A DNA stretch of 22,855 nt, taken from positions 1 to 22,855 of the forward strand of contig JANXWM010000560.1 in the NCBI GenBank assembly GCA_025351145.1. The letters run 5' to 3'. The notes under the pieces are model-generated. The model made no database searches and was not told the origin of the DNA. It saw only the letters and a list, made by a program, of their open reading frames with translations. Shown piece by piece: positions 1 to 8,481 of the stretch. This DNA comes from Chitinophagaceae bacterium (GTDB taxonomy: Bacteria; Bacteroidota; Bacteroidia; Chitinophagales; Chitinophagaceae). The position numbers and the translations under genes are program-made. Each line of letters starts with the position of its first letter. Position 1 is the first letter of the stretch.

Positions 1-1593
1 AGTTTTGTGGGGGAATATATCCGTAATTTCCTTGAGCAGGAAACCATACCGGGTATAGATAAAGAGTATGCTTATTATAAAGAACTGGTACCCGGTATAA
101 AGCTCGATGAAGTAAATGCTTTTGCCGAACCGCTAAAGAAGAATGAAAATATTTTTGTGAGTCTTCAGGGGCCGTCAACTGGTAACTATAAAGTGCCCGA
201 TAATAAAACATTGCTTGCAACTGCATTGACTGCAATGAAAGTAAATGTTACAGCACATGAAGAAAAAGCGATTGCAGCAAACCTGCTTAAAACCAAGCCG
301 CAGCCTGGAGTTATTACGAGCGAACAAAAGAATGATGTGCTCGGTGTTACTGAATTAAACTTTGCCAACGGTGTAAAAGTAGTGTTGAAACCAACTGATT
401 TTAAGAACGATGAAATCATAATGACTTCGTTTCATAAAGGCGGCACTTCGCTATATGGTGCTGAAGATAAATACAGTGCAGCTTATGCATCTTCTGTTGT
501 GCAGCAAATGGGTATAGGAGATTTTTCGCCCAGTGACCTCAGCAAATTTATGGCTGGCAAAACTGCATCGGCTATGCCGCGCATTGGTGGCTTAACTGCA
601 GGCCTTAGTGGCAGCAGTTCTATAAAAGATTTTGAAACTATGCTGCAGTTGGTTTACCTGTACATCAATGCCCCGAGAAAAGATGAAGCATTGTTTAATG
701 CATGGAAAGAAAAACAAAAATCAGCCACACAGTTTGCCATGGCCGATCCGCAAACGGCGTTTATTGATACATTGTATAAAACACTTTATCAAAAAAATCC
801 ACTTGCACCATCAGGTGTTTCAAAGCCCGAAGATTTTGATAAGATTGATCTGGAAAGGGTGCTTGCTATTGACAAAGAACAGTTTGGCGATGCCAATGAA
901 TTTACTTTCATTTTTACCGGCAGTATTGATGCAGAAAAAATGAAACCATTGCTGGCAACTTATTTGGGCAGCCTTGCATCATCAGGCAAACCAGGTGCGT
1001 TTAAAGATAATGGTGTGCGGCCTGTTACCGGCAAAGTAGACCTTACGGTGCATAAGGGCACAGAACCCAAGAGCCTTATTCTTAAATTCTATACAGGCGA
1101 AGTTGCATACAGTGAAGACCTTGCATTAAAAGCTGACGCACTCAGCGATATACTCAACATAAAAATTATTGAAGACCTTCGTGAGAAATTGGGAGCTATC
1201 TATGGCGGCAGTATTTCTGCAAGCGTGGGTAAATTGCCTTACAACAATTATTCATTTGTGCTGCAACTTCCATGCGGACCAGAGAATGTGGACACGCTTA
1301 TTAAGAGTGCCAATATTGAAATAGAAAAAATAAAGGCAAATGGCCCAACAGAAGAAGACCTGGCCAAAGTAAAGAAGACCTGGATTGAACAATACAAAGT
1401 GCAGGTAAAAGAAAACGGATACTGGAGCGGTAAACTGCAAAGCATCTATTTCAATGGCAGTGCACCACAGCGCATTTTCGATTATGAAAAAATAGTGAAC
1501 GCATTAACAGCAGATGATATAAAAACTGTTGCCAACCAGTTGCTAAACAACAACAATGTTTTGCAGGCAGTGCTGTATCCAGAACAAAAATAA
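1..1593 (+). CDS. M16 family zinc peptidase, C-terminal part (5' end outside window)
   Basis: The frame is open from base 1, so the gene begins upstream; the in-frame GTG at base 7 is only an internal valine codon. About 530 residues are present, with no HxxEH zinc motif. In M16 proteases of the two-repeat, roughly 900-residue PqqL/pitrilysin type that motif lies in the N-terminal half, which would be off the window. The visible part fits the second half of such a protein. A segment 'LNFANGVKVVLKPT' opens an M16 repeat near residue 118, and 'LREKLGAIYGGSISASVG' near residue 396 resembles the conserved R...Y region of the C-terminal M16 domain. In Bacteroidota such proteins are usually secreted or periplasmic peptidases; the signal peptide, if any, is not visible. 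The gene converges on the M1 aminopeptidase gene and ends before a bidirectional terminator. Family assignment is firm; substrate is unknown. Confidence 0.88.
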   Translation, partial: SFVGEYIRNFLEQETIPGIDKEYAYYKELVPGIKLDEVNAFAEPLKKNENIFVSLQGPSTGNYKVPDNKTLLATALTAMKVNVTAHEEKAIAANLLKTKPQPGVITSEQKNDVLGVTELNFANGVKVVLKPTDFKNDEIIMTSFHKGGTSLYGAEDKYSAAYASSVVQQMGIGDFSPSDLSKFMAGKTASAMPRIGGLTAGLSGSSSIKDFETMLQLVYLYINAPRKDEALFNAWKEKQKSATQFAMADPQTAFIDTLYKTLYQKNPLAPSGVSKPEDFDKIDLERVLAIDKEQFGDANEFTFIFTGSIDAEKMKPLLATYLGSLASSGKPGAFKDNGVRPVTGKVDLTVHKGTEPKSLILKFYTGEVAYSEDLALKADALSDILNIKIIEDLREKLGAIYGGSISASVGKLPYNNYSFVLQLPCGPENVDTLIKSANIEIEKIKANGPTEEDLAKVKKTWIEQYKVQVKENGYWSGKLQSIYFNGSAPQRIFDYEKIVNALTADDIKTVANQLLNNNNVLQAVLYPEQK

Positions 1594-1629
1594 CAGCCAA
1601 TTTATGAGCCAGGCAGAAGAACATGAATG

Positions 1630-1870
1630 AAGCATTCGTTGCGTCGCACTCTTGTACTTTTGGATTATATGTGAGCTTTTACCGCAGCGAAAAACTTAGT
1701 GAATAACTGTGAGGAAGGAAGCAGTCTGTTCTAACCATTCGAAAGGGCTGTAATGTAGCCCCCAGATTGCTTCGGAGGCCTCGCAAAGACGGACACGCTG
1801 CAGTAATCTTCGCTTCGGAAAAGCTGCTTTAAGTTTCGAATGTACAAGAGTGCGACGCAAGAGGCGATGC
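1630..1870. repeat. Inverted-repeat intergenic element, copy A
   Basis: The 19-mer TTGCGTCGCACTCTTGTAC at 1639-1657 is repeated as a perfect reverse complement at 1842-1860 (19 of 19). The left flank (ATTTATGAGCCAGGCA, about 1599-1614) matches the outer flank of the right arm of copy E, so the repeat unit extends beyond the core. The roughly 184-bp interior has no convincing gene. It lies between two convergent genes and makes up most of the 400-bp gap 1594-1995, with the terminator at 1945. No transposase is encoded. Confidence 0.85.
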
Positions 1871-1944
1871 TATGAAATTCAATTGCCGGGTTAATAGTTT
1901 TCTTAAAGCTGGTAAAAAAATTATTATTTTGTAACTGGTTAAAT

Positions 1945-1975
1945 AAAAATGTTCCTCTTTGAAGGAACATTTTTT
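1945..1975. terminator. Bidirectional intrinsic terminator
   Basis: A 12-bp perfect stem (AAAAATGTTCCT at 1945-1956, AGGAACATTTTT at 1963-1974) with a 6-nt loop is followed by a T-run on the plus strand and a T-rich tract on the minus strand. It sits between the convergent M16 and M1 peptidase genes and can serve both. Confidence 0.85.
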
Positions 1976-1995
1976 ATTGAATTTTTTTAGGGCAA

Positions 1996-4443
1996 TTATT
2001 GAAGCGCCTGTTTTATGTACGCTGCAACTTCGCCGCCTTTTATTTGAGAAAGGCGTTCTAAAAAACTATTTAATTCGGGGTCTATAACAGCTTTATTTGC
2101 CTGCGATACGCCATTCTTAAAATCAATGATTTCATCAATACCCTGTTTTAGTTTTTCGGTATCGTTTATTTTACTCAAGTAAATACAGAAGCCGAGTGAT
2201 GCATCGTATTTTTCCTGCATAGTGGGCAAATCGCTAAACTGTTTTAATACAAAATCAAAATCAGTTTCGCCGCCTTTTTGCATAATTGCAAGGGCAACAA
2301 CTTCGCCAAGTTTGCCCTTTGCATCGTTCATGTATTTTTGGGAAAGCGTGTAGGCATTAGCGGGATCGAGATTGTTTAAACCTTCGAGTGCAGCGCCTGC
2401 AATACTGTAAGAAGAATCGTTTATATACTGATTATAAAGCGGTTTATATGCGGCATCCAGTGTTTTCGCCAATGCCTCTATAGCCTGCGCTTTTGTTTTT
2501 CTGTCGGGCTCGGTTTTAATGAGCAGTTCAATACTTTTTAAAACGGTTGCATCTGCAAGCAGTGCTGAGTCTTCGCTTATTTTTTCAAGAGTAAAAGTGC
2601 GAAGGCCGGGGAACTTATCTGTTAAGCCGGTCAATAAATCAGGCATATTATTTTTGGCAAAATATTCCAGCGCTTCCCTTCTGTCTAAGTATAGCGGCGC
2701 ATATTTTATTTGAGCTATATAGTTATCTGCGGTTTTGTTATCAGTTTTATCCCACAGTAAAATTTTATCTCCGTCAACATTGATAAGGTCTGGGCGTTTG
2801 CTGTAAGTAAAAGTGAAAGTATCTGTTTTATTGGTCATCCATATATTGCTCCTAACCTTATTGGCACCGTTATAAATATCTACGGTAATGGGTAGTTTGA
2901 AAATTTTATTGCCCGGTTGTGTTTGCTGGAGTATAACCATTGCTTTTCCTGCGGCATCATCATATTGGTAGTTGATGGTTACTTCAGGATGACCGCTTCC
3001 GTAATACCACTGGTTCCAGTACCAGTTAAGATCGAGGCCTGTAACGTTTTCGAATGCAAGGCGCAGTTGCGATGCTTCAGCGCTTTTGAATTTATTGGTG
3101 GTTAAATAGTTGTTGAGTGATTTAAAGAAAGCATCTTCGCCTACATAATTGCGCAGCATATTTAAGATGCGGCCGCCTTTGTTGTAGCTCACTGCATCGA
3201 ACATATCTTCTTTGTCGTTATAATAAAAACGAACCAGGTCTTTGTTTTCATCACCGCTTGAAAGATAGTCGTCCATAGCCTTGTAGTTGTATGCATCGCC
3301 AGCATCTTTACCGTGTTTGTATTCGTACCAAAGCGTTTCACTAAAGTCAGCAAAGCTTTCATTTAATGTAAGGTTGCTCCAGCTTTCTGTAGTTACCAGG
3401 TCGCCAAACCATTGATGAAAAAGTTCGTGTGCAACCACCTCTTCCCAAACATTTTCATCCAGTAACTGTCTTGCATTTTGATAAGCGCTTTCCTGGTGTA
3501 ATGTTGCAGTAGTATTTTCCATTGCGCCGCTAACATAATCGCGGCCTACGATCTGTGCATATTTTTGCCACGGAAAATCTATGCCTAATTTATTAGAGTA
3601 AAATGCAATCATTTCAGGAGTAAGGCCGAAGATTTTTCTTGCAACCGGTTCATATTGCTTCTCTACATAATAGCTTACTTCTTTGCCTTTGTAGCTGTCT
3701 TTAACAATACTGTATTCGCCCACGCCCATAAAGAAAAGGTAAGGTGCATTTGGAAGGTTCATCTTCCATTTATCTGTTCTGGTACCATCGGCATTTTTTA
3801 CCTGGCTTACCAACAAACCATTGGAAAGTGTAACATATTTTGCCGGCACAGTCATGGTTATTTCTTCCGTGCATTTTTGATTTGGCTTATCAATAGTTGG
3901 CATCCACACACTGTTGCTTTCTGTTTCACCCTGTGTCCATATTTCTGTTGGTTTATTCTTGTCTTCACCTTTTGGGTTGATAAAATATAAACCTTTGGCA
4001 TCGGTTATAGCTTCACTGCCCGGACGTTTGTAATCGTTGGGCATGGAAATGTAGTCTATGTATATGGTGTAGGTTTCGCTGCTTTTATAAGTTCTGTCTA
4101 AAGCTATTCTAAGGTTGAGGCTATCGTAGCTGTATTTAAGCGGAGTTTTTTTGTTATTGTTTATGATGGCAACTTCTTTAATATTCATGCCTTTTGCATC
4201 AAGATTTAAAGAGTCGGTGGGGTAGAAGTGGGGTTTAAGTGTGAGCCATTCTTTGCCATACATCCATGATTTCGAGAAGTCAAATTTTACATCGAGTTTG
4301 GTATTGATAAGGTCATTGATCTTCGTATTTTCTGCCCGGTAAATTTTTCTCCATGGGGCATTTCTGTCAGATTTAACAATAATGTCCTGGGCATTGGTTA
4401 AGTAAGAAACACAAACAGTGATTATTAAAAAAAGTTTCTTCAT
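1996..4443 (-). CDS. M1 family zinc aminopeptidase, secreted
   Basis: An 815-residue protein with an N-terminal signal peptide (MKKLFLIITVCVSYLTNA, cleavage probably before QD), so it acts outside the cytoplasm. M1 hallmarks are complete: substrate-binding GAMEN at residues 306-310, zinc motif HELFH at 339-343 with the third ligand Glu362 (HExxH-18-E), and the transition-state tyrosine Tyr420 in 'VSYNKGG'. An N-terminal beta-saddle domain (about 30-230) precedes the catalytic domain, and an alpha-helical C-terminal region (about 570-815) follows. M1 enzymes remove N-terminal residues from peptides. With the neighbouring M16 peptidase this suggests a role in extracytoplasmic peptide breakdown, but the two genes are convergent, not an operon. 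A good Bacteroidota promoter lies just upstream of the chosen ATG. Preferred residue is not predictable. Confidence 0.95.
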   Translation of the reverse strand: MKKLFLIITVCVSYLTNAQDIIVKSDRNAPWRKIYRAENTKINDLINTKLDVKFDFSKSWMYGKEWLTLKPHFYPTDSLNLDAKGMNIKEVAIINNNKKTPLKYSYDSLNLRIALDRTYKSSETYTIYIDYISMPNDYKRPGSEAITDAKGLYFINPKGEDKNKPTEIWTQGETESNSVWMPTIDKPNQKCTEEITMTVPAKYVTLSNGLLVSQVKNADGTRTDKWKMNLPNAPYLFFMGVGEYSIVKDSYKGKEVSYYVEKQYEPVARKIFGLTPEMIAFYSNKLGIDFPWQKYAQIVGRDYVSGAMENTTATLHQESAYQNARQLLDENVWEEVVAHELFHQWFGDLVTTESWSNLTLNESFADFSETLWYEYKHGKDAGDAYNYKAMDDYLSSGDENKDLVRFYYNDKEDMFDAVSYNKGGRILNMLRNYVGEDAFFKSLNNYLTTNKFKSAEASQLRLAFENVTGLDLNWYWNQWYYGSGHPEVTINYQYDDAAGKAMVILQQTQPGNKIFKLPITVDIYNGANKVRSNIWMTNKTDTFTFTYSKRPDLINVDGDKILLWDKTDNKTADNYIAQIKYAPLYLDRREALEYFAKNNMPDLLTGLTDKFPGLRTFTLEKISEDSALLADATVLKSIELLIKTEPDRKTKAQAIEALAKTLDAAYKPLYNQYINDSSYSIAGAALEGLNNLDPANAYTLSQKYMNDAKGKLGEVVALAIMQKGGETDFDFVLKQFSDLPTMQEKYDASLGFCIYLSKINDTEKLKQGIDEIIDFKNGVSQANKAVIDPELNSFLERLSQIKGGEVAAYIKQALQ

Positions 4444-4463
4444 AGTATGAATTTTTCGGTTGG

Positions 4464-4493
4464 CAAAAATACCTTTCGTATTAGAAGTGCAAA
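4464..4493 (-). promoter_or_regulatory. Bacteroidota-type promoter for the M1 aminopeptidase gene
   Basis: Read on the minus strand, TTTG (4490-4493) is followed after 18 bp by TATTTTTG (4464-4471), matching the Bacteroidota -33/-7 pattern TTTG...TAnnTTTG. The start codon is at 4443, giving a short leader of roughly 15 nt. Confidence 0.7.
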
Positions 4494-4599
4494 TAAATAA
4501 TTATAAGCGGTTCAAAAAACTACAGTTAAAACCGGGCTATCTGTTTTAGAGGGAATTTAATTTGCAGGACCGGTTTTCGATTAAAATAATTATTGCTTC

Positions 4600-4730
4600 A
4601 GTAACGCGCTACACTTTGAAAGGCTATATAAGATGCAGCCTAAAGCTGCCATGAAAGAAGAACCTTGAACCGAGCGTGGCAAGAGAAGCCTCATGGATGA
4701 TTCCTGGCTGGTAAAATAAAAATGTATTTA
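4600..4730. repeat. Degenerate remnant of the intergenic inverted-repeat family (copy G)
   Basis: The 420-bp gap 4444-4863 holds no gene. Within it, GCAGCCTAAAGCTGCC (about 4634-4649) matches the interior of copies C and D. About 20 bp further on, GGCAAGAGAAGCC (about 4678-4690) and CCTGGCTGGTAAAATAAAA match the outer side of a right arm. The central GTGCGACGCAA is eroded to GAGCGTGGCAA. The comparison was made by eye and the boundaries are approximate. Confidence 0.45.
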
Positions 4731-4839
4731 CAGTTATGGCGGTGTGAGCCGAATAATAAAATTTGTATCGTTGTTAGAATTTGGAAGCAGCAATTTATAG
4801 AATGATCTTCAGTTGCTGTACCAATTCTATTTTTTGCAG

Positions 4840-4847
4840 TAGTTTTG
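4840..4847 (+). promoter_or_regulatory. Candidate -7 element upstream of the DUF4476 gene
   Basis: TAGTTTTG fits TAnnTTTG and lies 16 bp before the ATG at 4864. The best TTG upstream (4813-4815) is 24 bp away, slightly long for the consensus, so the -33 partner is uncertain. Confidence 0.5.
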
Positions 4848-4863
4848 TGTAAATAATTTATTG

Positions 4864-6258
4864 ATGAAGAAGGCTATTATAAGGCTGTGGCTGGGTTATA
4901 TAATTTTGAGTATAGTGGGTATTTGTAATGTAAATGCACAGCAAAATCATTTCATATATATACAGGCTGATGACAAACAGGCTTTTAGTGTAAGCCTTAA
5001 CGGGAAGTTGATTAACTCATCTTCGATTGGGTATGTTATTATTCCAAAGCTTACTGATGGCAGGTACGATTTAAGTGTAACGTTCCCTAATACTAAATAC
5101 CCAGAGCAAAAATTTTCCTGTATAATTGATAAAGCTGATGCAGGTTATGCTTTAAAGAATTTCAAGGAGAAAGGATGGGGTCTTTTTAACCTTCAAACGC
5201 TTGAAATTACAATGGCGGGAGTTCCTTTACCTGATGCAAAACCTGACCCTGTGACAGCAAATACAAATGCTTTTGGTGATATGCTTTCTGAGGTTGTAAA
5301 AGATTCTTCAATCAAGAATGTTGCTGTGCCCGTATTGGTTAATGATGCAGCTAAAAATAAGCAACACGATGAAAAGACTGACAGTTCAAAATTGACTTTG
5401 TATGATTCCCTTAAAACAAAGAATGAACCGGCTGCTAATGCTGCAAATAATAATCAACCTGTATTGATTACAGCCCCGGCACTGATTCCTGTTTTAGCAG
5501 ACGGTAATAAATCTGCTGCAACCAATGATTCACTTTCTGTAAATTCTCAAAAAGAAAAGCAACCTGTTGCAGCTAATAATGGAGTTACAAAAATACTGGA
5601 TGAGTCAACAGGAGCAGGTAATGATATTATTTTTGTTGATGCCGCTTCTGCACTAAATGATACTATAAGGATATTTATACCAAGGTTATTGAATGAACAA
5701 ACTATTCAGGCTGATACTGTAATAGCTGCTAAAATAAAAGTGGACACATTGGCCATTGCAAGCAGTGCCGTAGTATCTGCAAAAGCAGAAGCAGATACAG
5801 CAGGGTCTAAAATTTTAGATACTTCTGCTTTGGGTGGTACGGGTGTTAACAATCCATTTTTCAATGATAAGAAAGCTACAGAGGTTGCCGCAGGTGCTGT
5901 TGTTCCCAACATCGTTGCAGATAAAAACGCTGAGCCGGTAGTATCACCTAAAGCCGGGGTAAAGGAGGAATGCAAAAGCATGTTTTCTGACGCTGATTTA
6001 AATAAACTTAGAAAGAAATTATTTTCTACTTCCGGTGATGATAAAATGATCGCCACTTCATTGAAATATTTTCAGAATAAATGTGTTACTGCTGATCAGC
6101 TAAAAACGCTTAGCGGTTCTTTTCTTTCTGATGAAGCACGGTATAATTTTTTTAGTGCAGCATTTCCTTATGTGTACGATGTCCCGGCGTTTGCGTCTCT
6201 GGAAAACCAACTTATTGATCCATTGTTCAAAAAACGCTTTATGGCGCTGCTTAAATAG
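4864..6258 (+). CDS. Secreted DUF4476 domain protein
   Basis: A 464-residue protein counted from ATG 4864; an in-frame TTG lies immediately before it but the ATG is the better start. The N-terminus is a signal peptide ending about 'CNVNA-QQ'. Residues about 30-110 look like a small beta-rich domain ('FIYIQADDKQAFSVSLNGK'), a common partner of DUF4476. Residues about 115-365 are a long low-complexity linker rich in Ala, Asn, Asp, Val and Lys with no recognisable fold. The C-terminal ~95 residues (starting 'CKSMFSDADLNKLRKKL') are a DUF4476 domain, a helical domain of unknown function frequent in Bacteroidota exported proteins. TruA follows after only 5 bp, so the two are probably co-transcribed, with no evident functional link. 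Function unknown. Confidence 0.85.
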   Translation: MKKAIIRLWLGYIILSIVGICNVNAQQNHFIYIQADDKQAFSVSLNGKLINSSSIGYVIIPKLTDGRYDLSVTFPNTKYPEQKFSCIIDKADAGYALKNFKEKGWGLFNLQTLEITMAGVPLPDAKPDPVTANTNAFGDMLSEVVKDSSIKNVAVPVLVNDAAKNKQHDEKTDSSKLTLYDSLKTKNEPAANAANNNQPVLITAPALIPVLADGNKSAATNDSLSVNSQKEKQPVAANNGVTKILDESTGAGNDIIFVDAASALNDTIRIFIPRLLNEQTIQADTVIAAKIKVDTLAIASSAVVSAKAEADTAGSKILDTSALGGTGVNNPFFNDKKATEVAAGAVVPNIVADKNAEPVVSPKAGVKEECKSMFSDADLNKLRKKLFSTSGDDKMIATSLKYFQNKCVTADQLKTLSGSFLSDEARYNFFSAAFPYVYDVPAFASLENQLIDPLFKKRFMALLK

Positions 6259-6263
6259 AACCT

Positions 6264-7016
6264 ATGGCGAGGTATTTTTTAGAAGTAGCGTATAAAGGAA
6301 CAAATTACAGCGGTTTCCAGATACAGAATAATGGAAACACCATTCAGGCTGAAGTGGAAAAAGCGCTTGCGGTTTTACTCAGGCAGAAATTATCGTTAAC
6401 AGGTTCTTCAAGAACAGATGCCGGAGTGCATGCATTACAGAATTTTTTTCATCTGGATACTGATATTTTAATTACGGAAAAGAACCGGTATAATATCAAT
6501 TCCATACTTCCTGCAGCCATAACTTTAAAAACTATTTATCAAACTGATCAAAATGTGCATTGTCGTTTCGATGCTGTTTCCCGTGAGTATAAATATTTTA
6601 TTTATTTAGAAAAGAACCCTTTCTTAACTCAAACTGCTTATTATTATCCCTTCAGGCTCGATTTTAAATTACTGCAACAGGCCGCCGAAATTGTGGAAGC
6701 ACATACTGATTTTACTTCTTTTTCAAAGCGCAACACGCAGGTTAAAACGTTTAATTGCAACATCAGCCAGTCAATATGGTTACAGGAAAATGATTGTATT
6801 ATTTACAACGTTACGGCCAACCGTTTTTTACGTGGTATGGTTAGGGGACTTGTGGCAACAATGCTTAAGGTAGCAAGAGGGGTGATTACTTTGGATGAGC
6901 TAAAACTTATTCTTGAAAGTAAAAATGCACAGAATGCAGATTTTTCTGCGCCTCCGCAAGGCTTGTTTTTAATGAAGGTCAATTACCCTGCGGGCTTACT
7001 CAACCGGCTTGTGTAA
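6264..7016 (+). CDS. truA: tRNA pseudouridine(38-40) synthase TruA
   Basis: A 250-residue protein of normal TruA length that converts uridines 38-40 of the tRNA anticodon arm to pseudouridine in the cytoplasm. The catalytic aspartate is Asp52 in the signature 'SSRTDAGVHA' (48-57). The family N-terminus 'YKGTNYSGFQIQ' and the conserved 'FLRGMVRGLVATML' near residues 187-200 are present. It starts 5 bp after the stop of the DUF4476 gene and is likely the second gene of that transcript. It ends before a hairpin terminator shared with the convergent thioredoxin gene. Confidence 0.97.
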   Translation: MARYFLEVAYKGTNYSGFQIQNNGNTIQAEVEKALAVLLRQKLSLTGSSRTDAGVHALQNFFHLDTDILITEKNRYNINSILPAAITLKTIYQTDQNVHCRFDAVSREYKYFIYLEKNPFLTQTAYYYPFRLDFKLLQQAAEIVEAHTDFTSFSKRNTQVKTFNCNISQSIWLQENDCIIYNVTANRFLRGMVRGLVATMLKVARGVITLDELKLILESKNAQNADFSAPPQGLFLMKVNYPAGLLNRLV

Positions 7017-7024
7017 ATGAACTT

Positions 7025-7046
7025 GAAACTACTTTGAAACTACTTT
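7025..7046. repeat. Short tandem repeat just after truA
   Basis: Two adjacent copies of the 11-mer GAAACTACTTT begin 9 bp after the truA stop codon. It looks like simple slippage duplication; no function is suggested. Confidence 0.6.
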
Positions 7047-7120
7047 GAATGTTATTATACAGTAAAATGCCGTGAAAAATACAAGCTGTGATTTTGTACC
7101 AGGTAATTGTATTTCTATTA

Positions 7121-7323
7121 AGCTTTTCTTGCGTTGCACTCTTCAGGGTTCTTCTTTTAATTGAGCAAAATACAAGGTTCATTTTTTACCTCAGTTACTG
7201 TTAAACAATGTTGTTTACATGATTTAGTTTTTAATTAATCATTCGGCAGCAGATTGGGTTTGATGGCTGTGTTATACGTTCAGCATTGCTCAGAACGTAC
7301 AAGAGTGCGACGCAAGAGAAGTT
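7121..7323. repeat. Inverted-repeat intergenic element, copy B
   Basis: The right arm GTACAAGAGTGCGACGCAA at 7297-7315 is an exact copy of the family 19-mer. The left arm at 7129-7147 (TTGCGTTGCACTCTTCAGG) is eroded, matching 14 of the 15 core positions. The outer flank CATAGCCGGCTTACAAATAA after the right arm resembles the flanks of copies A and C. It fills most of the 385-bp gap between convergent truA and trxA; no gene is seen inside. Confidence 0.75.
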
Positions 7324-7353
7324 GCAAATTGATATCATAGCCGGCTTACAAAT

Positions 7354-7384
7354 AAAAAGCAGGCTTTTTTCGAGCCTGCTTTTT
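7354..7384. terminator. Bidirectional intrinsic terminator between truA and trxA
   Basis: A 12-bp perfect stem AAAAAGCAGGCT / AGCCTGCTTTTT with a 7-nt loop has T-rich tails on both strands. It sits directly downstream of the thioredoxin stop and also downstream of truA. Confidence 0.85.
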
Positions 7385-7401
7385 ATTATAAAATAATAGG
7401 T

Positions 7402-7719
7402 TTACATATGAGACTGTATTTTTTTATCAAGCATCGACTTTGGTACTGCACCAATTTGCTTATCAACTACTTTTCCACCTTTAATAAAGAGGATAGCTGG
7501 AATTGAAGTGATACCATAATTTACGCTGATATTAGGATTATGGTCAACATTAACTTTACCCACATTAACCTTACCGCTATATTCTTTGGAAAGTTCTTCG
7601 ATTACGGGGCCAATTGCCCGGCAAGGCCCGCACCACTCCGCCCAAAAGTCAACAACTGTTAATTTATCACTATCCAGAACAGTTGTCTGGAAGTTTGCGT
7701 CTGTAAATTCTAAGGCCAT
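7402..7719 (-). CDS. trxA: Thioredoxin
   Basis: A 105-residue classical cytoplasmic thioredoxin without a signal peptide. The redox motif WCGPC is at residues 29-33 (Cys30, Cys33). The buried aspartate Asp24 lies in 'VVDFWAEWC', and the cis-proline is in 'YGITSIPAILF'. It reduces protein disulfides and donates electrons to reductases such as ribonucleotide reductase, itself recharged by thioredoxin reductase (not in this window). Length and motifs match TrxA rather than a periplasmic or fusion form. It is a single-gene unit with its own promoter upstream (7767-7800) and a strong terminator downstream. Confidence 0.96.
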   Translation of the reverse strand: MALEFTDANFQTTVLDSDKLTVVDFWAEWCGPCRAIGPVIEELSKEYSGKVNVGKVNVDHNPNISVNYGITSIPAILFIKGGKVVDKQIGAVPKSMLDKKIQSHM

Positions 7720-7766
7720 GATCTTGTTTTTATGTTATTTTAATAATATTATTTGATTAATTAAAG

Positions 7767-7800
7767 CAAATTTACACCCAAAGGCTGATTAATGTTCAAA
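7767..7800 (-). promoter_or_regulatory. Bacteroidota-type promoter for trxA
   Basis: On the minus strand, TTTG (7797-7800) is followed after 22 bp by TAAATTTG (7767-7774), a good TAnnTTTG box. The start codon is at 7719, giving a leader of roughly 40 nt. Confidence 0.6.
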
Positions 7801-7871
7801 TGACGCATTTGCTTGTAAATGTACTGACGCATCTGCATATAAAAACTGACAGTCGGGCATAAAATAAATTT

Positions 7872-8327
7872 TTAGGAAAGCAGGCTTTGCCGAGCAAGAA
7901 ATTCAAGTTTATCATTTAAGTAAAGTAATTTTTCAGTTAGCTCTTTATTATCTTTTCTTAATTTATAAACTTCAAAAGCTTTTTCAATGAAATTTCTAAT
8001 GTCACTATCGCTCCATGGTTTTGTAAGATATTTATAAACCTGGCCGCGGTTAATGGCATCAACAACAGCGTTTATATCGGTATAGCCAGTTATAAGTATC
8101 CTGATGGGGTCTGGATATTCCTCGAGAATGGATTCAAAAAATTCTATCCCGGTTGTTTTGGGCATGCGTTGGTCGCTTAAAATAACCTGAATTTGTTTAT
8201 TGGCATCAAGAAGTTTTTTTCCTTCTTCTGCAGATTCAGCAGTGAATACATTGAAGTCCCTTCGAAAAGAAGCTTTAAAAGAGATTAAATTTTGGGGTTC
8301 ATCGTCAATATATAGTACGGTAATCAT
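7872..8327 (-). CDS. Single-domain response regulator (receiver) with C-terminal helix
   Basis: A 151-residue protein that is almost entirely a CheY-like receiver domain. The acidic pair is Asp8/Asp9, the phospho-acceptor Asp52 ('ILSDQRMP'), the switch Thr80 and the conserved Lys103 ('LTKPW'). Residues about 115-151 form a charged, probably coiled-coil tail with no DNA-binding or enzymatic output domain. By eye more than half of its receiver residues are identical to the receiver of the hybrid protein at 12081, so the two are close paralogues. It is divergent from the 8482-13202 cluster across a 154-bp gap. It is plausibly a phosphotransfer or shuttle partner of the histidine kinases there, but the output is not evident. 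The 'DQRMP...TGYTD' style is common among receivers linked to HupR/RpfG-type regulators. Confidence 0.9.
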   Translation of the reverse strand: MITVLYIDDEPQNLISFKASFRRDFNVFTAESAEEGKKLLDANKQIQVILSDQRMPKTTGIEFFESILEEYPDPIRILITGYTDINAVVDAINRGQVYKYLTKPWSDSDIRNFIEKAFEVYKLRKDNKELTEKLLYLNDKLEFLARQSLLS

Positions 8328-8344
8328 AAAATTGGATATTGATT

Positions 8345-8360
8345 AATTGCACATGCAATT
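8345..8360. promoter_or_regulatory. Perfect palindrome in divergent intergenic region (candidate operator)
   Basis: AATTGCACATGCAATT has perfect 7-bp arms around a central CA. It lies 18 bp before the start codon of the leftward response regulator, in the 154-bp gap shared with the rightward cluster. No exact TAnnTTTG box was found for either direction. Role as a binding site is inferred from position and symmetry only. Confidence 0.35.
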
Positions 8361-8481
8361 TATTAAAAATTGAAGAAAATTACTAATTTATTAAAAAAAT
8401 TGTTGTATATTCAATTATATTTCGTTAATTGCAGAGAGGTGAGTTTTTTGATAAACAACCCAAATCCAATATATCTATCCC

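Noticed and set aside
7..1593. GTG at base 7 as the true start of the M16 gene
   Set aside because: The frame is open to base 1 and the product lacks the N-terminal half with the zinc motif; the gene clearly continues upstream.
1731..1970. 79-codon minus-strand ORF inside repeat copy A
   Set aside because: It runs through the repeat arm and the terminator hairpin, and its protein is without recognisable features.
5706..6056. 116-codon antisense ORF opposite the DUF4476 gene
   Set aside because: It is a shadow of the low-complexity linker; its Ala/Ser/Leu-rich product mirrors codon bias of the real gene.
8403..8423. TATATTTC as the -7 box of the acyltransferase-like gene
   Set aside because: The last base deviates from TAnnTTTG and the nearest TTG is only 13 bp upstream, so it was not listed as a promoter.
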